Assembly: GCA_042691655.1 (NCBI GenBank)
Contig: CP170506.1
Span: 2,418,001 to 2,482,000 of the forward strand
Reading direction: 5' to 3'
Length of the DNA: 64,000 nucleotides
Origin: UBA695 sp042691655
GTDB lineage: Bacteria; Verrucomicrobiota; Verrucomicrobiia; Chthoniobacterales; Chthoniobacteraceae
Each line of letters opens with the position of its first letter. Positions within the stretch are counted from its first letter, which is position 1. This document shows, piece after piece, positions 51,736 to 60,263 of this stretch. Under the pieces are notes generated by a model. It did no database searches and was not told the origin of the DNA. It saw nothing but the letters and a program-made list of their open reading frames with translations. The translations under genes and the position numbers were made by a program.

Positions 51736-52470
51736 TTACCGATGTCCAGAGGTAGCGGGTTCAGAAATTAGGTAGAGATTGATCAAGCGGGTATTCATTG
51801 TCGCAATGTCGGTTGATGAAAGTGCGGTATCGTGAACAACCAACGCTGCAATTTGACCACTGAAGACCTTTGGTGTTCCATAACCATTATATCCAATAAA
51901 GGTTTTGGTTGGCGCGGTAAAGGTTAGCGTCTTCGTGCCAGAACCAGTAAGCACGCCGTCTATGTAGAAAGAATAGTTGGTTTTATCGTATACTACCGTA
52001 TAAAGATGGTAACCCACATTGCTCGTGGCGGGGCTGCTGGTCCCAACGTCCGTAATTGATATTTTCGTAACTGTTTCCGAGAGGGCCGTGCTAGAAAAGG
52101 AATTCAAACGGACGCCAAGACTGCCTTGAGAATCCCCATAGAGAACCGGCTGAATGCCAGAACTGGCATTTTCTTGAGCTACAAAAAATATCGTGAAAGT
52201 AGGGAGAGTTGTGAACGCCGCTGAGCTCAGAGAATCCGTGAGGGCTAAATAGTTGCCCTTGCTGAAATCCAAGGCGGATTGACCTGTGGGCGTGGCGTTT
52301 AAAATCACCGGCATAGCGCCGCCGCTGGCATTGTTGGCACTAAGGGATGCGTCCATCCACTTATGGGTAACGGTATTATAGTTGGCCGATTCCAGATCAA
52401 GAACTGTAGCGGCGCTTGCGACAACTGCCCCCAAAACGGAAAGCGCAAGTGATGTATAGAGGACTTTCAT
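51736..52470 (-). CDS. LamG-like secreted protein with damaged PEP-CTERM tail
   Basis: ATG 52470 begins a signal peptide (MKVLYTSLALSVLGAVVASA); ATG 52488 adds six residues. The rest is a concanavalin A-like/LamG jelly roll: FTIFFVAQENASSGIQPVLYG, VVYDKTNYSFYIDGVLTGSG, TFIGYNGYGTPKVFSGQIAALVVHDTALSSTDI. It ends LISEPATSGHR at a TAA. Another frame directly behind reads VMAGLHRRRKGSEA, i.e. a fragment of the usual helix plus the basic RRRK end of a PEP-CTERM signal. The anchor thus seems broken by a deletion and frameshift. A locus III operator lies 66 bases upstream of the start. Confidence 0.75.
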   Translation of the reverse strand: MKVLYTSLALSVLGAVVASAATVLDLESANYNTVTHKWMDASLSANNASGGAMPVILNATPTGQSALDFSKGNYLALTDSLSSAAFTTLPTFTIFFVAQENASSGIQPVLYGDSQGSLGVRLNSFSSTALSETVTKISITDVGTSSPATSNVGYHLYTVVYDKTNYSFYIDGVLTGSGTKTLTFTAPTKTFIGYNGYGTPKVFSGQIAALVVHDTALSSTDIATMNTRLINLYLISEPATSGHR

Positions 52471-52535
52471 TGAATGAAAACTGAGCATGGGGTTTTTTGT
52501 GTTGTCATAGGGAATAGAGGATGATGCGGTTAATG

Positions 52536-52547
52536 TTACTCGTGTAA
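52536..52547. promoter_or_regulatory. candidate LacI operator TTACTCGTGTAA before the LamG gene
   Basis: The outer TTAC/GTAA halves are perfectly symmetric, with a CG-containing centre. It matches TTACCCATGTAA before the LacI gene at 56.2 kb and, inverted, TTACACGAGTAT at the GH29-like start. It lies 66 bases before the LamG ATG and 101 bases past the MFS stop. Confidence 0.55.
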
Positions 52548-52647
52548 AGTTTCAAATTATTCAACTGGCGTCAATGTCATTTCTTCCGTTTTACACTGTT
52601 TTTAAAGTACTTGGAATGTGTCTGATCCAGGGATTTCCGATTTACTT

Positions 52648-53946
52648 TTAGACGGGGCAACTTTCTCCTTGGGGTCGAGCAGCAAGCGTTGTCGAAGGGC
52701 TCTCGGAACTGCTCCCAACTTCCGAACGCATCAGGCGATGGTACCCAAAAAGCAGTATCAGCCCCAATACGGATAGTCCAAAAGCCATTGCAAACGCATA
52801 GTCATACCGGCCCCCGAGTCGTTCAATCATGTAGCCGGTAAAGAAGGCTACACAGCCCCCGTAAAATCCGCGCAGGCAGGAATTAGTGGAGGTAACGGAA
52901 CCGATTTCGGAGGCAGGCGAATGCCGATAGACCATAATGTCGGCGGCCCCACCCAGCAGCATGGCGATGGCGTTGAATCCGGCGGCGATGATGAGGCAGG
53001 AATCAGTGGAGGCGTGCCGCAGAAAACACAGACTCAGCCCGGCAGATAGGACCATCCAGGGCAGGAGTTTGTAGGGGCTAATGCGGTCAATCAACCAGGC
53101 CACGGGGAAGCTCAGCGCCACGGTGACCGGGATGGCCCAAGAAATGATCATGCCAGTATCGGTGCGGCTCAGATGGAGGGTATTCTTGGCGTAGAGCCAG
53201 ATCCAGGTATTGAAGACAGTTTGATAGGTTCCCAGGATGGCGACGGACGCCATGAGGAGTATCGTCCGCTTGTCCTTCCAGGCGACCTTCATGGCCGACC
53301 ACGGCTTGAATTTCTCCGTGGTTGGCTCGTGGATGGGCGGTTCCTTGATGGAGAATGCGCCGATGAGCGTGGTCGCCGTCAGGATGGCTCCAGCAATGAG
53401 GTATGGCAGGGTTTCAGACCAATCGGAAAGCTGCATCCCATACCGCATGGCAAAGAAAGTCATGGCCCACATGATCATACTCGCCGGGGCGCCGGTGCGA
53501 GCCAGCAGGCACCTGGGCATACAGTCGATATTGAGCAGTGGGATGGTGGCCGCCTTAATATCCGAGAAAAGCATCTGCAGCAAAGCAAGGGCCACTAAGA
53601 GCCATTTCCATTGCGAAAAGGGAAAGATTAGAACGGTAATAATGATGATCGGGGCGGAAATGAACAGGTAGGGAATCCGTCTCCCGAAGCGGGAAACGGT
53701 GTGGTCACTTTTCCATGCGATGTACATCACAACGTAGCTGTAGATCCATCCGTTTAGAGCCGCGATGAATCCAAGCCCTCCTTCAGCCACGCCGGATGAG
53801 TTGAGCTTGAGTTGGATCAGCGGGCTGACGACTGTAAAGCTGACCGCCCAACCAAGGTTGAGCAGCAGAATGAGGCTCAGGTTGCGCCACATCAACGGGC
53901 GATTACTGTAGTAGGCCGCCAGTTCAGGCGTTTCGTATTCGGGCAT
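52648..53946 (-). CDS. MFS sugar transporter (GPH/SLC45-like), locus III
   Basis: This 432-residue inner-membrane protein starts at ATG 53946 (GAGG immediately upstream). It has about 12 hydrophobic segments. The loop after TM2 reads WKSDHTVSRFGRRIPYLF, the same D-x-(6-7)-GRRIP signature as the locus I transporter at 15157. TM4-5 includes KAATIPLLNIDCMPRCLLARTG. It is the second gene after the GH29-like gene, 50 bases apart, so the product of that enzyme, or its substrate, is the probable cargo. It is only a distant relative of the locus I transporter. Confidence 0.85.
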   Translation of the reverse strand: MPEYETPELAAYYSNRPLMWRNLSLILLLNLGWAVSFTVVSPLIQLKLNSSGVAEGGLGFIAALNGWIYSYVVMYIAWKSDHTVSRFGRRIPYLFISAPIIIITVLIFPFSQWKWLLVALALLQMLFSDIKAATIPLLNIDCMPRCLLARTGAPASMIMWAMTFFAMRYGMQLSDWSETLPYLIAGAILTATTLIGAFSIKEPPIHEPTTEKFKPWSAMKVAWKDKRTILLMASVAILGTYQTVFNTWIWLYAKNTLHLSRTDTGMIISWAIPVTVALSFPVAWLIDRISPYKLLPWMVLSAGLSLCFLRHASTDSCLIIAAGFNAIAMLLGGAADIMVYRHSPASEIGSVTSTNSCLRGFYGGCVAFFTGYMIERLGGRYDYAFAMAFGLSVLGLILLFGYHRLMRSEVGSSSESPSTTLAARPQGESCPV

Positions 53947-53996
53947 CGCCTCGGCTTCTGGTGATGTGGCTTTCACGAGGGAAAAGAGAGGCGCGA

Positions 53997-55004
53997 TCAG
54001 GCGCAGATGGATGAGCGCATCCGCTTGAGTTGCTCGCGAAAATCGCTGGGGATATTGCCGTTTAACTCGATCGGCACGTCCCAGGTTAGCGCTCCTCCCG
54101 ACCGGATCAATTGCCGCGTATAGCCGCAGGCAAACTGATCGTCGAATCGGGGGCTCCCCTCGCCCCACCAGCTCCCGAGATAGCTCAGGATGTGCAATTG
54201 CTGGCCTTCGGCCTGTTCCTGGAGCGACATACCTTTGCTATGCACCGGAAAGACGTCTGAAACCTCACCGGCCGTATAGTCCTGTTCCTTGGTCAGGCGA
54301 ACGAACGGTTTATCGGTACCGGAGTTAAACGCTAGAATCCGCTCGGGGTTCCCGGCTCGGAGCGCTTGGGCAAATGTCTTGAAGTTCGGCTCCGTCTCGC
54401 CGCTGTAAAGCTGTGGGTGGTAATAGCAACCGTCGATCCACCAGCCCGAGATTTTTTCGCCCCATTTGAGGCCCCAGTAGCGCAAAATATCCTCCCAATG
54501 GCGCTGAAATTCACTCAAGCGTTCGTCCGCCGATTCCTCGTTAGTCCAGAAATGTTGCAAACCCCAGGCACCACAATCCCAGGGAGGCATGCACTTGAGA
54601 GCGCGGACGGCTTCCTGGTGATGCGCCGGAGCATGGGAAGGCGAATAGGCAATGACTTTCACCTCGGGAGCCAGCGCGGTGGCGATTTCATCAATCAAAT
54701 CCCGCTGTGAAAGCCGCGATTCTGTGATGCCGGTCAGATCGTCGTAAACCGGATTGGGCGCGCAGTAATGGCCCGAGTTTTGGCCAAGGGTAAAGATAAT
54801 ATGCCCAGCACCGCTTTCTTTGACTTGCTCGACAAAAGCAGCAACGTCAAAGGAATCAACGCGGCGATTCCAATCCTTACTTGAGGTCGTGGAAATCATC
54901 GAACTACTGGCAGGACTGTCAATATAGTGAAACATGAGCCCCCAATGGGAAGTGCCGAAGACAGGAGCGAGCGATAGAGGTTTTTTGAGGAGCGCGTTCT
55001 GCAT
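53997..55004 (-). CDS. GH29-like (alpha-L-fucosidase-like) hydrolase
   Basis: This 335-residue protein begins at ATG 55004. A TTG at 55028, with GGAG six bases upstream, is a serious alternative. It has a TIM-barrel pattern of GH29: WGLMFHYI at the start, FVEQVKESGAGHIIFTLGQNSGHYCAPN, then a strand ending GWWIDGCYYHP, whose Asp occupies the nucleophile position of family 29. It is shorter than typical fucosidases (about 450 residues) and lacks a signal peptide and C-terminal beta domain, so it would be a cytoplasmic, possibly single-domain, variant. The activity is inferred. It is divergent from no gene and lies 168 bases behind the LacI gene on the same strand. Confidence 0.6.
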   Translation of the reverse strand: MQNALLKKPLSLAPVFGTSHWGLMFHYIDSPASSSMISTTSSKDWNRRVDSFDVAAFVEQVKESGAGHIIFTLGQNSGHYCAPNPVYDDLTGITESRLSQRDLIDEIATALAPEVKVIAYSPSHAPAHHQEAVRALKCMPPWDCGAWGLQHFWTNEESADERLSEFQRHWEDILRYWGLKWGEKISGWWIDGCYYHPQLYSGETEPNFKTFAQALRAGNPERILAFNSGTDKPFVRLTKEQDYTAGEVSDVFPVHSKGMSLQEQAEGQQLHILSYLGSWWGEGSPRFDDQFACGYTRQLIRSGGALTWDVPIELNGNIPSDFREQLKRMRSSICA

Positions 55005-55015
55005 TACACGAGTAT
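55004..55015. promoter_or_regulatory. candidate LacI operator at the GH29-like start
   Basis: TTACACGAGTAT is the inverse of TTACTCGTGTAA (site at 52536) with one terminal change. It overlaps the ATG at 55004, where a bound repressor would block transcription elongation or initiation. If the TTG at 55028 is used, the site is inside the gene. Confidence 0.4.
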
Positions 55016-55052
55016 TTCTATACAACAAAAAATTCTCCGTCAAGCAACAAAG

Positions 55053-55083
55053 AGGCAATTGCCTTTTTACCGATGCGATCGGT
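55053..55083. promoter_or_regulatory. two adjacent palindromes upstream of the GH29-like gene
   Basis: AGGCAATTGCCT (55053-55064) is a perfect 12-base palindrome. ACCGAT/ATCGGT around GCG (55069-55083) is a second inverted repeat five bases on. Both lie between the LacI gene and the hydrolase gene. They differ from the TTACnCnnGTAA motif, so they may serve another regulator or form RNA structure. Confidence 0.4.
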
Positions 55084-55171
55084 ATTACTCGGGCGGGAAA
55101 ACACCGTGACTAAAACAAAGGCTTTCACCCTTACAGGCGGTCACGATGTTCAATCGCCGGGTTAATTGCGC

Positions 55172-56185
55172 TTACTTCTTCGGAGCAACCGCTGTCGATT
55201 CGCCTTTTAGCAGGGTCACCGGCACGATTTCGCTGGTGGGCTTGAGAGGGACCGCCTTGGCTTTTCCAAGAGCCTTTGTCAGCCGTTGAGCGCAGCGATG
55301 CCCCATTTCAAGGAAGGGCTGAGAGACAGATATTAATCGCGGATCCAACGATTCGCAGAGCGTGCTGCCAGAGAAACCAACCACGGAAAGATCCTTAGGA
55401 ACGCGCAAACCATGATTGCGCACCTCGCGAATGACTGCAGCAGCCAACTTATCGTTCGCGCAAAAAATCGCGGTAGGCCGCTCTTTACCCAAGGAGAGAA
55501 GGCGGTTGGTTTCCTCGGCAGCTTTCTTGCAATCCCAATCGACATCCGCCACGAAGGCTGGTGGCGGGTTCACGTGACGGCGTTGCATGGCTGCAACAAA
55601 TCCATCCATGCGCAATTTATTGATTGCGGCTCCAACAAAAGCGATCCGCCGGTGGCCCAGCTTCCAAAGATGCCCCACAGCCAGTTCACAACCCGCGAGG
55701 TCATCCGAAGCGATATGGTGCGCGAGCAGGGAGGGGTTCGATGCACAGGCCACGGCGGCCACATTATAACGCTGTACGGTTTGAGCGAAAACATCGACCA
55801 ACTCGGCGCTGGGGTGGAAATTGCAACAAAACAAGGCGGCGACACGCTGTTCAATGAGCCGGTTTAAGCCGATACGCCCGGCTTCATCCCCTTCGACCTC
55901 CTCAATCTTGACCAGATAGCCCAAAGAGCTAGCCTCAGCCAAGAGACCGCTCAAAGTCAAGCTGACGCGCTCATCGGCCAAACCCGAGAGAAGGCAGCCG
56001 ATGACATTGTTCTGCCCCGTGCGAATGGCCAGCGCAAGGTGATTGCGCAGGTAGCCGAAACGAGCCGCCTCATCCCGAACGCGCTGAGCAGTTTCTTCAC
56101 TGATGCGCAATGCCTTGTATCGGTTATTGATAATGGCCGAAACGGTTTGCCGGGTAAGGCCGAGTTGCTCGGCGATATGAGACAT
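55172..56185 (-). CDS. LacI-family transcriptional regulator (locus III)
   Basis: This 337-residue protein starts at ATG 56185 with AGGTG about 10 bases upstream; GTG 56194 would add three residues. The LacI DNA-binding domain is clear: MSHIAEQLGLTRQTVSAIINNRYKALRISEETAQRVRDEA, hinge FGYLRNHLALAIR. The sensor domain contains VIGCLLSGLADERV, NLIEQRVAALFC-type strands, KLGHRRIAFVGA and PTAIFCANDKLAAAVI. The C-terminal stretch has PKDLSVVGFSG. It shares little with the locus II regulator in the recognition helix (RQTVSAIINN against QATVSMALRN), which fits a different operator. Confidence 0.9.
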   Translation of the reverse strand: MSHIAEQLGLTRQTVSAIINNRYKALRISEETAQRVRDEAARFGYLRNHLALAIRTGQNNVIGCLLSGLADERVSLTLSGLLAEASSLGYLVKIEEVEGDEAGRIGLNRLIEQRVAALFCCNFHPSAELVDVFAQTVQRYNVAAVACASNPSLLAHHIASDDLAGCELAVGHLWKLGHRRIAFVGAAINKLRMDGFVAAMQRRHVNPPPAFVADVDWDCKKAAEETNRLLSLGKERPTAIFCANDKLAAAVIREVRNHGLRVPKDLSVVGFSGSTLCESLDPRLISVSQPFLEMGHRCAQRLTKALGKAKAVPLKPTSEIVPVTLLKGESTAVAPKK

Positions 56186-56215
56186 AGTTACCACACCTGA
56201 TTATCAATGGATGAA

Positions 56216-56227
56216 TTACCCATGTAA
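56216..56227. promoter_or_regulatory. candidate LacI operator TTACCCATGTAA before the locus III LacI gene
   Basis: TTAC/GTAA outer halves are symmetric. The site is 31 bases upstream of the LacI start on the minus strand, which suits autorepression. It is one of three related sites in locus III. Confidence 0.5.
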
Positions 56228-56314
56228 AGCCTGATTTGGAAAATGGAGGTTTCAAGGGGTCCGCCATGGTGTTTTTAGTTTTTTATCATCAAATCAGCCA
56301 TACCGAACGAGTGT

Positions 56315-56720
56315 GGTACAAAAACTTCGTTCCATCGGAAGTCGCTCAAATTCAGCATAACGCAAGATGCGGAAACTCGATAATTTCGTTCCGGTTTCAG
56401 CCAGCTTTGCAGTTATAATGCAGCAAAAGACAGCCCAACCAAGAGTCGCATTCGACTTCCGAAGGATCGGGCGGGCCGGGGTCTAGAGGAGGGATTGCAA
56501 AAATACAAATGGGATTGTTTTCCAGACCTTGATGCGGACGGACCGTGTTTTAGTAGACTTTCCCCGCCTTTGGCGAGCCCCCTCCACCAACGATCGCGAC
56601 CGCAAACGCATGGCCCGCTTGATCCTTGAAGACGTCACATTGAAGCGCGACCAGAGCTCAGAACGAACCGTTCTGCAAATGCGTTCAGGTTGGGCGACGC
56701 GTAGGGAGACCGAAGTGCCT
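56315..56720 (-). pseudogene. decayed rve-type transposase copy 2
   Basis: On the minus strand the fragment ASPNLNAFAERFV is in frame, then frames break. Near the end LGCLLLHYNCKAG matches the intact copy's LSGLLRHYYRKAA. The end sequence GGTACAAAAACTTC (56315) lies 82 bases beyond the stop position, exactly as in copy 1. More than half of the coding region is gone and several stops are present, so this is an old remnant. Confidence 0.7.
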
Positions 56721-56740
56721 CACGGCCCATCCGTCCGCAC

Positions 56741-58612
56741 CTACTCCTGCGGCCATTTCTTGCCATTGGGCAAGTCCCAGTGAATGGCGCGGGCAAACAA
56801 CGCGCGTGGCAAGTGGGTGTCATCCCCAGCCTGGAATTTTTTGCCCACTTCAAGGTCCTCGCCGTGGGCGGAAATCCACTCTCGCCATGCCTCCTGGGCG
56901 GTGATGCGTTCCTGCCGCGTCATGCCGGAACCGCCACCGTTGGCCCGGTTCTCCACCGCAAGGGCGCTCAGCCGTTGCAGCGCCTCGGGGCAGAGCTTCT
57001 CGTCCGTCAACCGTTCTGCCAAGGCCGCCGCCAGTTGCCGCCGCGCCCCCAATTGGGCGGCTGCGTCCGCGGCGGCGCGAAAGAGCCATTCATTCGCTTC
57101 TACCCGAATGATCGCGAGGACTTCGGGCAGAAAAGTCGTTTTGTCGCCCGACGCTCCCGCCACCTGGCATGCTTCCATCATGGTGCCCTCATCCCTCGCA
57201 TCGAGTAACTTGAGCACCATGTCCCGGCACTCCGGCGGCATCGGCGTGGGGATCGACTCCAAAATCGCCATTTGGATCGGGTACCGTGAATCTGCAAATG
57301 CCGTCGCGCTCTCCAGCCACCGCTTGGGTCGCGGCGGCGGCGTGTTTGCCATCCAGTGGAAGTCCAAATAAATTGCCGCGTCGCCGCTGTGCGATTTGAG
57401 CTCCAGCCCCCGCGTGTGTAGCGCATCCAGGGCGCGGATAAGCTCCGGCATCGGCGCGGGAAAATCCAGAATGTTCACCTCCGCACCACGGCGCGCGTTG
57501 AGCGTCAGCTTGAACGCTTTGTCCAAAGCCGCACGCAACGTTTCGTAATCCTCCGCCGTTCCGACACCGACCAGTATGCGCGCCCCAAGATCGGCCTCTT
57601 TGAATTCGGAAGCCACCATGTTACGGAAATACCCGCTGGCGCTCACTCCCTTTGGCTCGGGTGCGGGCGCGTCCGGATTAAACCCGGCAACCAGCGCCAG
57701 CGCAATCGCTCGTGCGCGCGGCGTGTAGCTTTCGTCCCAAGCCGCTTCGATGAGCCGCTGACGCTTTTCTTTATTCCAATCGGGTTGCGAGTTCGGCCCG
57801 GACGGCATCCGATCCGACAGCAAATACGCGGCGGCACCAGCGTCCGGGAATGCCTTGTTTTCCGCTAATTCCAGCAATGTCAACGTGGCCTCTTTGGTCG
57901 AGATTTCGCCCAGCGCTTGGAGAAAATATTGTTCCCCCGCCAGCGCGCGTTGTTTCAGCAATGGCAGATAAACAGGCAAAGCCAGATCCTGCGGGGAAGG
58001 AACACGCCTGCTCTCGTCGTTCTCCGGCTTTTTCAGTTCCACCGAGATTGCATCGAGCACCTTTTGCGCCTGTTGTTCGTCCGGGATAAGAAACTCCACG
58101 CGCGCCTCGCCAATGGGGGCTTTCCAATCTTTGGGAACAAAGGAGGATTTGTCGGAATTCGGCCCATCAAAAGCCATTCCCCGCCCGCACCAACCCAAAT
58201 CATGCGTGATGCGCACGGTGTATTTGCCCGGCTTGATCAGCCGCAGATAATCCAGAGGCCACAACTTTTGCCGCCATTCTTCGCCCTGCTTCAAAGTGTG
58301 CGTGCCAAATATACCCCCCATGCACATGGCAGGGTCGGCCTCCGGCACGGGCTGGCCTTGGGCATCCACTGCCTGAACCCGAAATCGCAACGCGCGGCCA
58401 GCGCCCCGGTAATCTCCGCCGGATTCATAAGAAATTTCCTTGTCATCGGTATTTCTCAACACGAACTCCACCTGGCATGGCTCGCCGAGATAATACTGTT
58501 GTTTCTCAAATCTCAGCTCTACCTCGGCCTTGCCTTCGACAGCTTTTTGCAAGTCGCCCAATGCCAAACCGTCGATGGCAAACCAACAAGCCAACCATAA
58601 GAGAGTTTTCAT
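56741..58612 (-). CDS. secreted HEAT-repeat-like hypothetical protein
   Basis: The 623-residue protein begins at ATG 58612 with signal peptide MKTLLWLACWFAIDGLALG. The first 200 residues are beta-rich (VELRFEKQQYYLGEPCQVEFVLRNTDDKEISYESGG...PGKYTVRITHDLGW), like a domain of Ig or transglutaminase-N type. The remainder is alpha-helical and repetitive, with HEAT-like helix pairs (LTLLELAENKAFPDAGAAAYLL, RARAIALALVAGF, WLFRAAADAAAQLGARRQLAAAL). I do not recognise the family. It is divergent from the GYF-domain gene with 174 bases between them. Confidence 0.6.
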   Translation of the reverse strand: MKTLLWLACWFAIDGLALGDLQKAVEGKAEVELRFEKQQYYLGEPCQVEFVLRNTDDKEISYESGGDYRGAGRALRFRVQAVDAQGQPVPEADPAMCMGGIFGTHTLKQGEEWRQKLWPLDYLRLIKPGKYTVRITHDLGWCGRGMAFDGPNSDKSSFVPKDWKAPIGEARVEFLIPDEQQAQKVLDAISVELKKPENDESRRVPSPQDLALPVYLPLLKQRALAGEQYFLQALGEISTKEATLTLLELAENKAFPDAGAAAYLLSDRMPSGPNSQPDWNKEKRQRLIEAAWDESYTPRARAIALALVAGFNPDAPAPEPKGVSASGYFRNMVASEFKEADLGARILVGVGTAEDYETLRAALDKAFKLTLNARRGAEVNILDFPAPMPELIRALDALHTRGLELKSHSGDAAIYLDFHWMANTPPPRPKRWLESATAFADSRYPIQMAILESIPTPMPPECRDMVLKLLDARDEGTMMEACQVAGASGDKTTFLPEVLAIIRVEANEWLFRAAADAAAQLGARRQLAAALAERLTDEKLCPEALQRLSALAVENRANGGGSGMTRQERITAQEAWREWISAHGEDLEVGKKFQAGDDTHLPRALFARAIHWDLPNGKKWPQE

Positions 58613-58786
58613 AATGGACTCACGGGTGACTATTCCACTTTCCAATAATGTTGCGCAATGCCAAATGAATCAGCTTGGTCGGCGGGCAGCGTGTGTTGGT
58701 GAATTGTCAGGATGGGCAGAAACAGTTATGAACATCGCACAGTTTTCCTCTTGTCCCCTTTTGAAGGCTGCATCTACAGTAAGCAA

Positions 58787-59179
58787 ATGAAATACTCCCT
58801 ATGGATTGACGGGAAACCCCAAGGCCCATACGACGCACGCCAGATTCAGAACCTTTATGCTGATGGGGTAATTTCAGAAACAGACATGGTGAACCCCGAT
58901 GGGTCCAAAAGTTGGCCGATGATTAAGGAAGTATTTCCGGTCGATGCATGGAAAAGCAATGGAGGGGGATCGGTTCCTTTCAGGAGAGAGCGGAGTCTGC
59001 TCTCTTTCAGCGGCGGGCAAGGGGCAGACGTTAACATCGTAGGCATCAATATTCCCTTTTGGAACCTTGTCGTTTTTTTACTCAAGCTCTGGGGCGCTGC
59101 CCTATTAATCGGTCTGGCCGCTGCTATCCCGTTCTGGATCATCTGGGCCATTATCATTGCCTCGATTTTTCATCGCTGA
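58787..59179 (+). CDS. GYF-domain (GYF_2) membrane protein
   Basis: This 130-residue protein begins at ATG 58787. Residues 1-50 form a GYF_2-type domain: YSLWIDGKPQGPYDARQIQNLYADGVISETDMVNPDGSKSW has the W-x-G-P-(Y/F) core and the conserved Trp. A short linker follows, then two hydrophobic segments (NLVVFLLKLWGAALLIGLAAAIPFWIIWAII). GYF_2 domains are common in Verrucomicrobia and Planctomycetes membrane proteins and may bind peptide motifs. The partner is unknown. Confidence 0.8.
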   Translation: MKYSLWIDGKPQGPYDARQIQNLYADGVISETDMVNPDGSKSWPMIKEVFPVDAWKSNGGGSVPFRRERSLLSFSGGQGADVNIVGINIPFWNLVVFLLKLWGAALLIGLAAAIPFWIIWAIIIASIFHR

Positions 59180-59380
59180 TTTTTTGGCTACGGCGGCAAT
59201 GGCTTCGAACAATCGCCAGAACTGCCCCTCTGGGGGCCTTGGGTAAAGCTTAGTTCGTGTTCAATCGGGGTAAACTGAGCTAATTTGTTACCCTAACTAT
59301 ATTCTTTCCAATCTAGATATTGGCCGTGCTCATCGTAGAAAAGCGATCCCGACGACCACCCACAGAAATTCCACACGCGT

Positions 59381-59904
59381 GGTGCAAAAATTCCGTCAAA
59401 AGCTGCTTGAAAACATGAACATAGAGCATGCGGAATTCGCTAATTAATTCCGTTTCAGGCCGCTTTTCGGTGATAGTGCCGCAGCAGTCCGCCCAATCGT
59501 GAATCGCACTCAATTTCCACAGGGTTAAGCAAATCGGGATCGGGTGGCGGCGGCACAACAACGCTGATCGGCTTATTCCCAAGTCCCTGGTGCGGCCGAA
59601 CCGTGTTGTAATAGTCCTCGTATTCGCGGATTAGGTATTCCAAGTGGCGCTCACCAAAAACGACGAACTGGTCGAGGCATTCCTGCTCTATGCTCTGCAC
59701 AAACCGTTCAGCAAACGCGTTGAGATTGGGTGATCGGAATGGAAGCCGTTTCACCTTAATCCCCTCCCCTCTGAACACCTCGTCGAATTTCTCCGTAAAC
59801 TTGGTATCGCCGTCCTTCAGCAATAACTGGCCTTCTCGCCTCGCTCGGCCAATTCCATCACGAAATTGCGCGCCTGCTGTTCAACCCATGGGCCGTTCGA
59901 CTGA
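59381..59904 (-). pseudogene. decayed rve-type transposase copy 3, C-terminal half
   Basis: Reading from the right, SNGPWVEQQARNFVMELAERGEKASY matches copy 1. A frameshift near 59820 follows, and the remainder (GDTKFTEKFDEVFRGEGIKVKRLPF...RHYHRKAA) is open to 59455. The N-terminal half, with the first catalytic Asp, is absent. The end sequence GGTGCAAAAATTC is at 59381, 74 bases beyond the stop. At about 59905 the similarity stops abruptly and a different gene fragment begins. Confidence 0.8.
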
Positions 59905-60112
59905 GATAAGCGATGATCCTCTCGGTGGAATCGTCCAGTTCCGAAGCCACAAGGATAATTTGATGGGACTGATTGAGCGAATCCTCGTCAAGTTCCGCGC
60001 CAAAATGTTCCTGAAAGGCTTGGGTCAGATTTCCTCCCTGGGAAAACCTCGCGTAGATCTGGGCAATCCTCTCCGCGGTGAGTTGCTCGACCCAGGAAGC
60101 GTAGCAGACTGA
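59905..60112 (-). pseudogene. fragment of a NucS/DUF91-like gene joined to the transposase remnant
   Basis: The minus strand reads YASWVEQLTAERIAQIYARFSQGG, AFQEHFGAELDEDSLNQSHQII and VASELDDSTERIIAYLS. This order (YASWV, then a short helix block, then xxVASELDxSTERIVxYL) is familiar from NucS/DUF91-type and DUF4268-neighbour nuclease-like proteins. Both ends are cut: it starts without a start codon context and its expected continuation (VPIN...F) is replaced by transposase sequence. Family name is by recall, so treat as tentative. Confidence 0.45.
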
Positions 60113-60232
60113 GATTGCGCTGCGAAAAACCCGTTTTATCGAGTGAAAACCGGACGGGGGGCCGCCTGTTTTACGAGGAAACACGAGACTGGTTTTCTCG
60201 TCTTTACTGCAATCTCAGCCTTCTTTATACAT

Positions 60233-60263
60233 TTTTGAAAATAGGGAGGTCTTCTCAAATGAG
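60233..60263 (+). repeat. 31-base repeat (copy 2)
   Basis: It is 29/31 identical to 27389-27419, in the same orientation, and lies 120 bases right of the nuclease fragment. Nearby bases 60302-60330 begin AAGCGGGGACAGCTTTGG, which resembles an end seen next to various mobile elements, but I cannot assign it. Confidence 0.6.
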
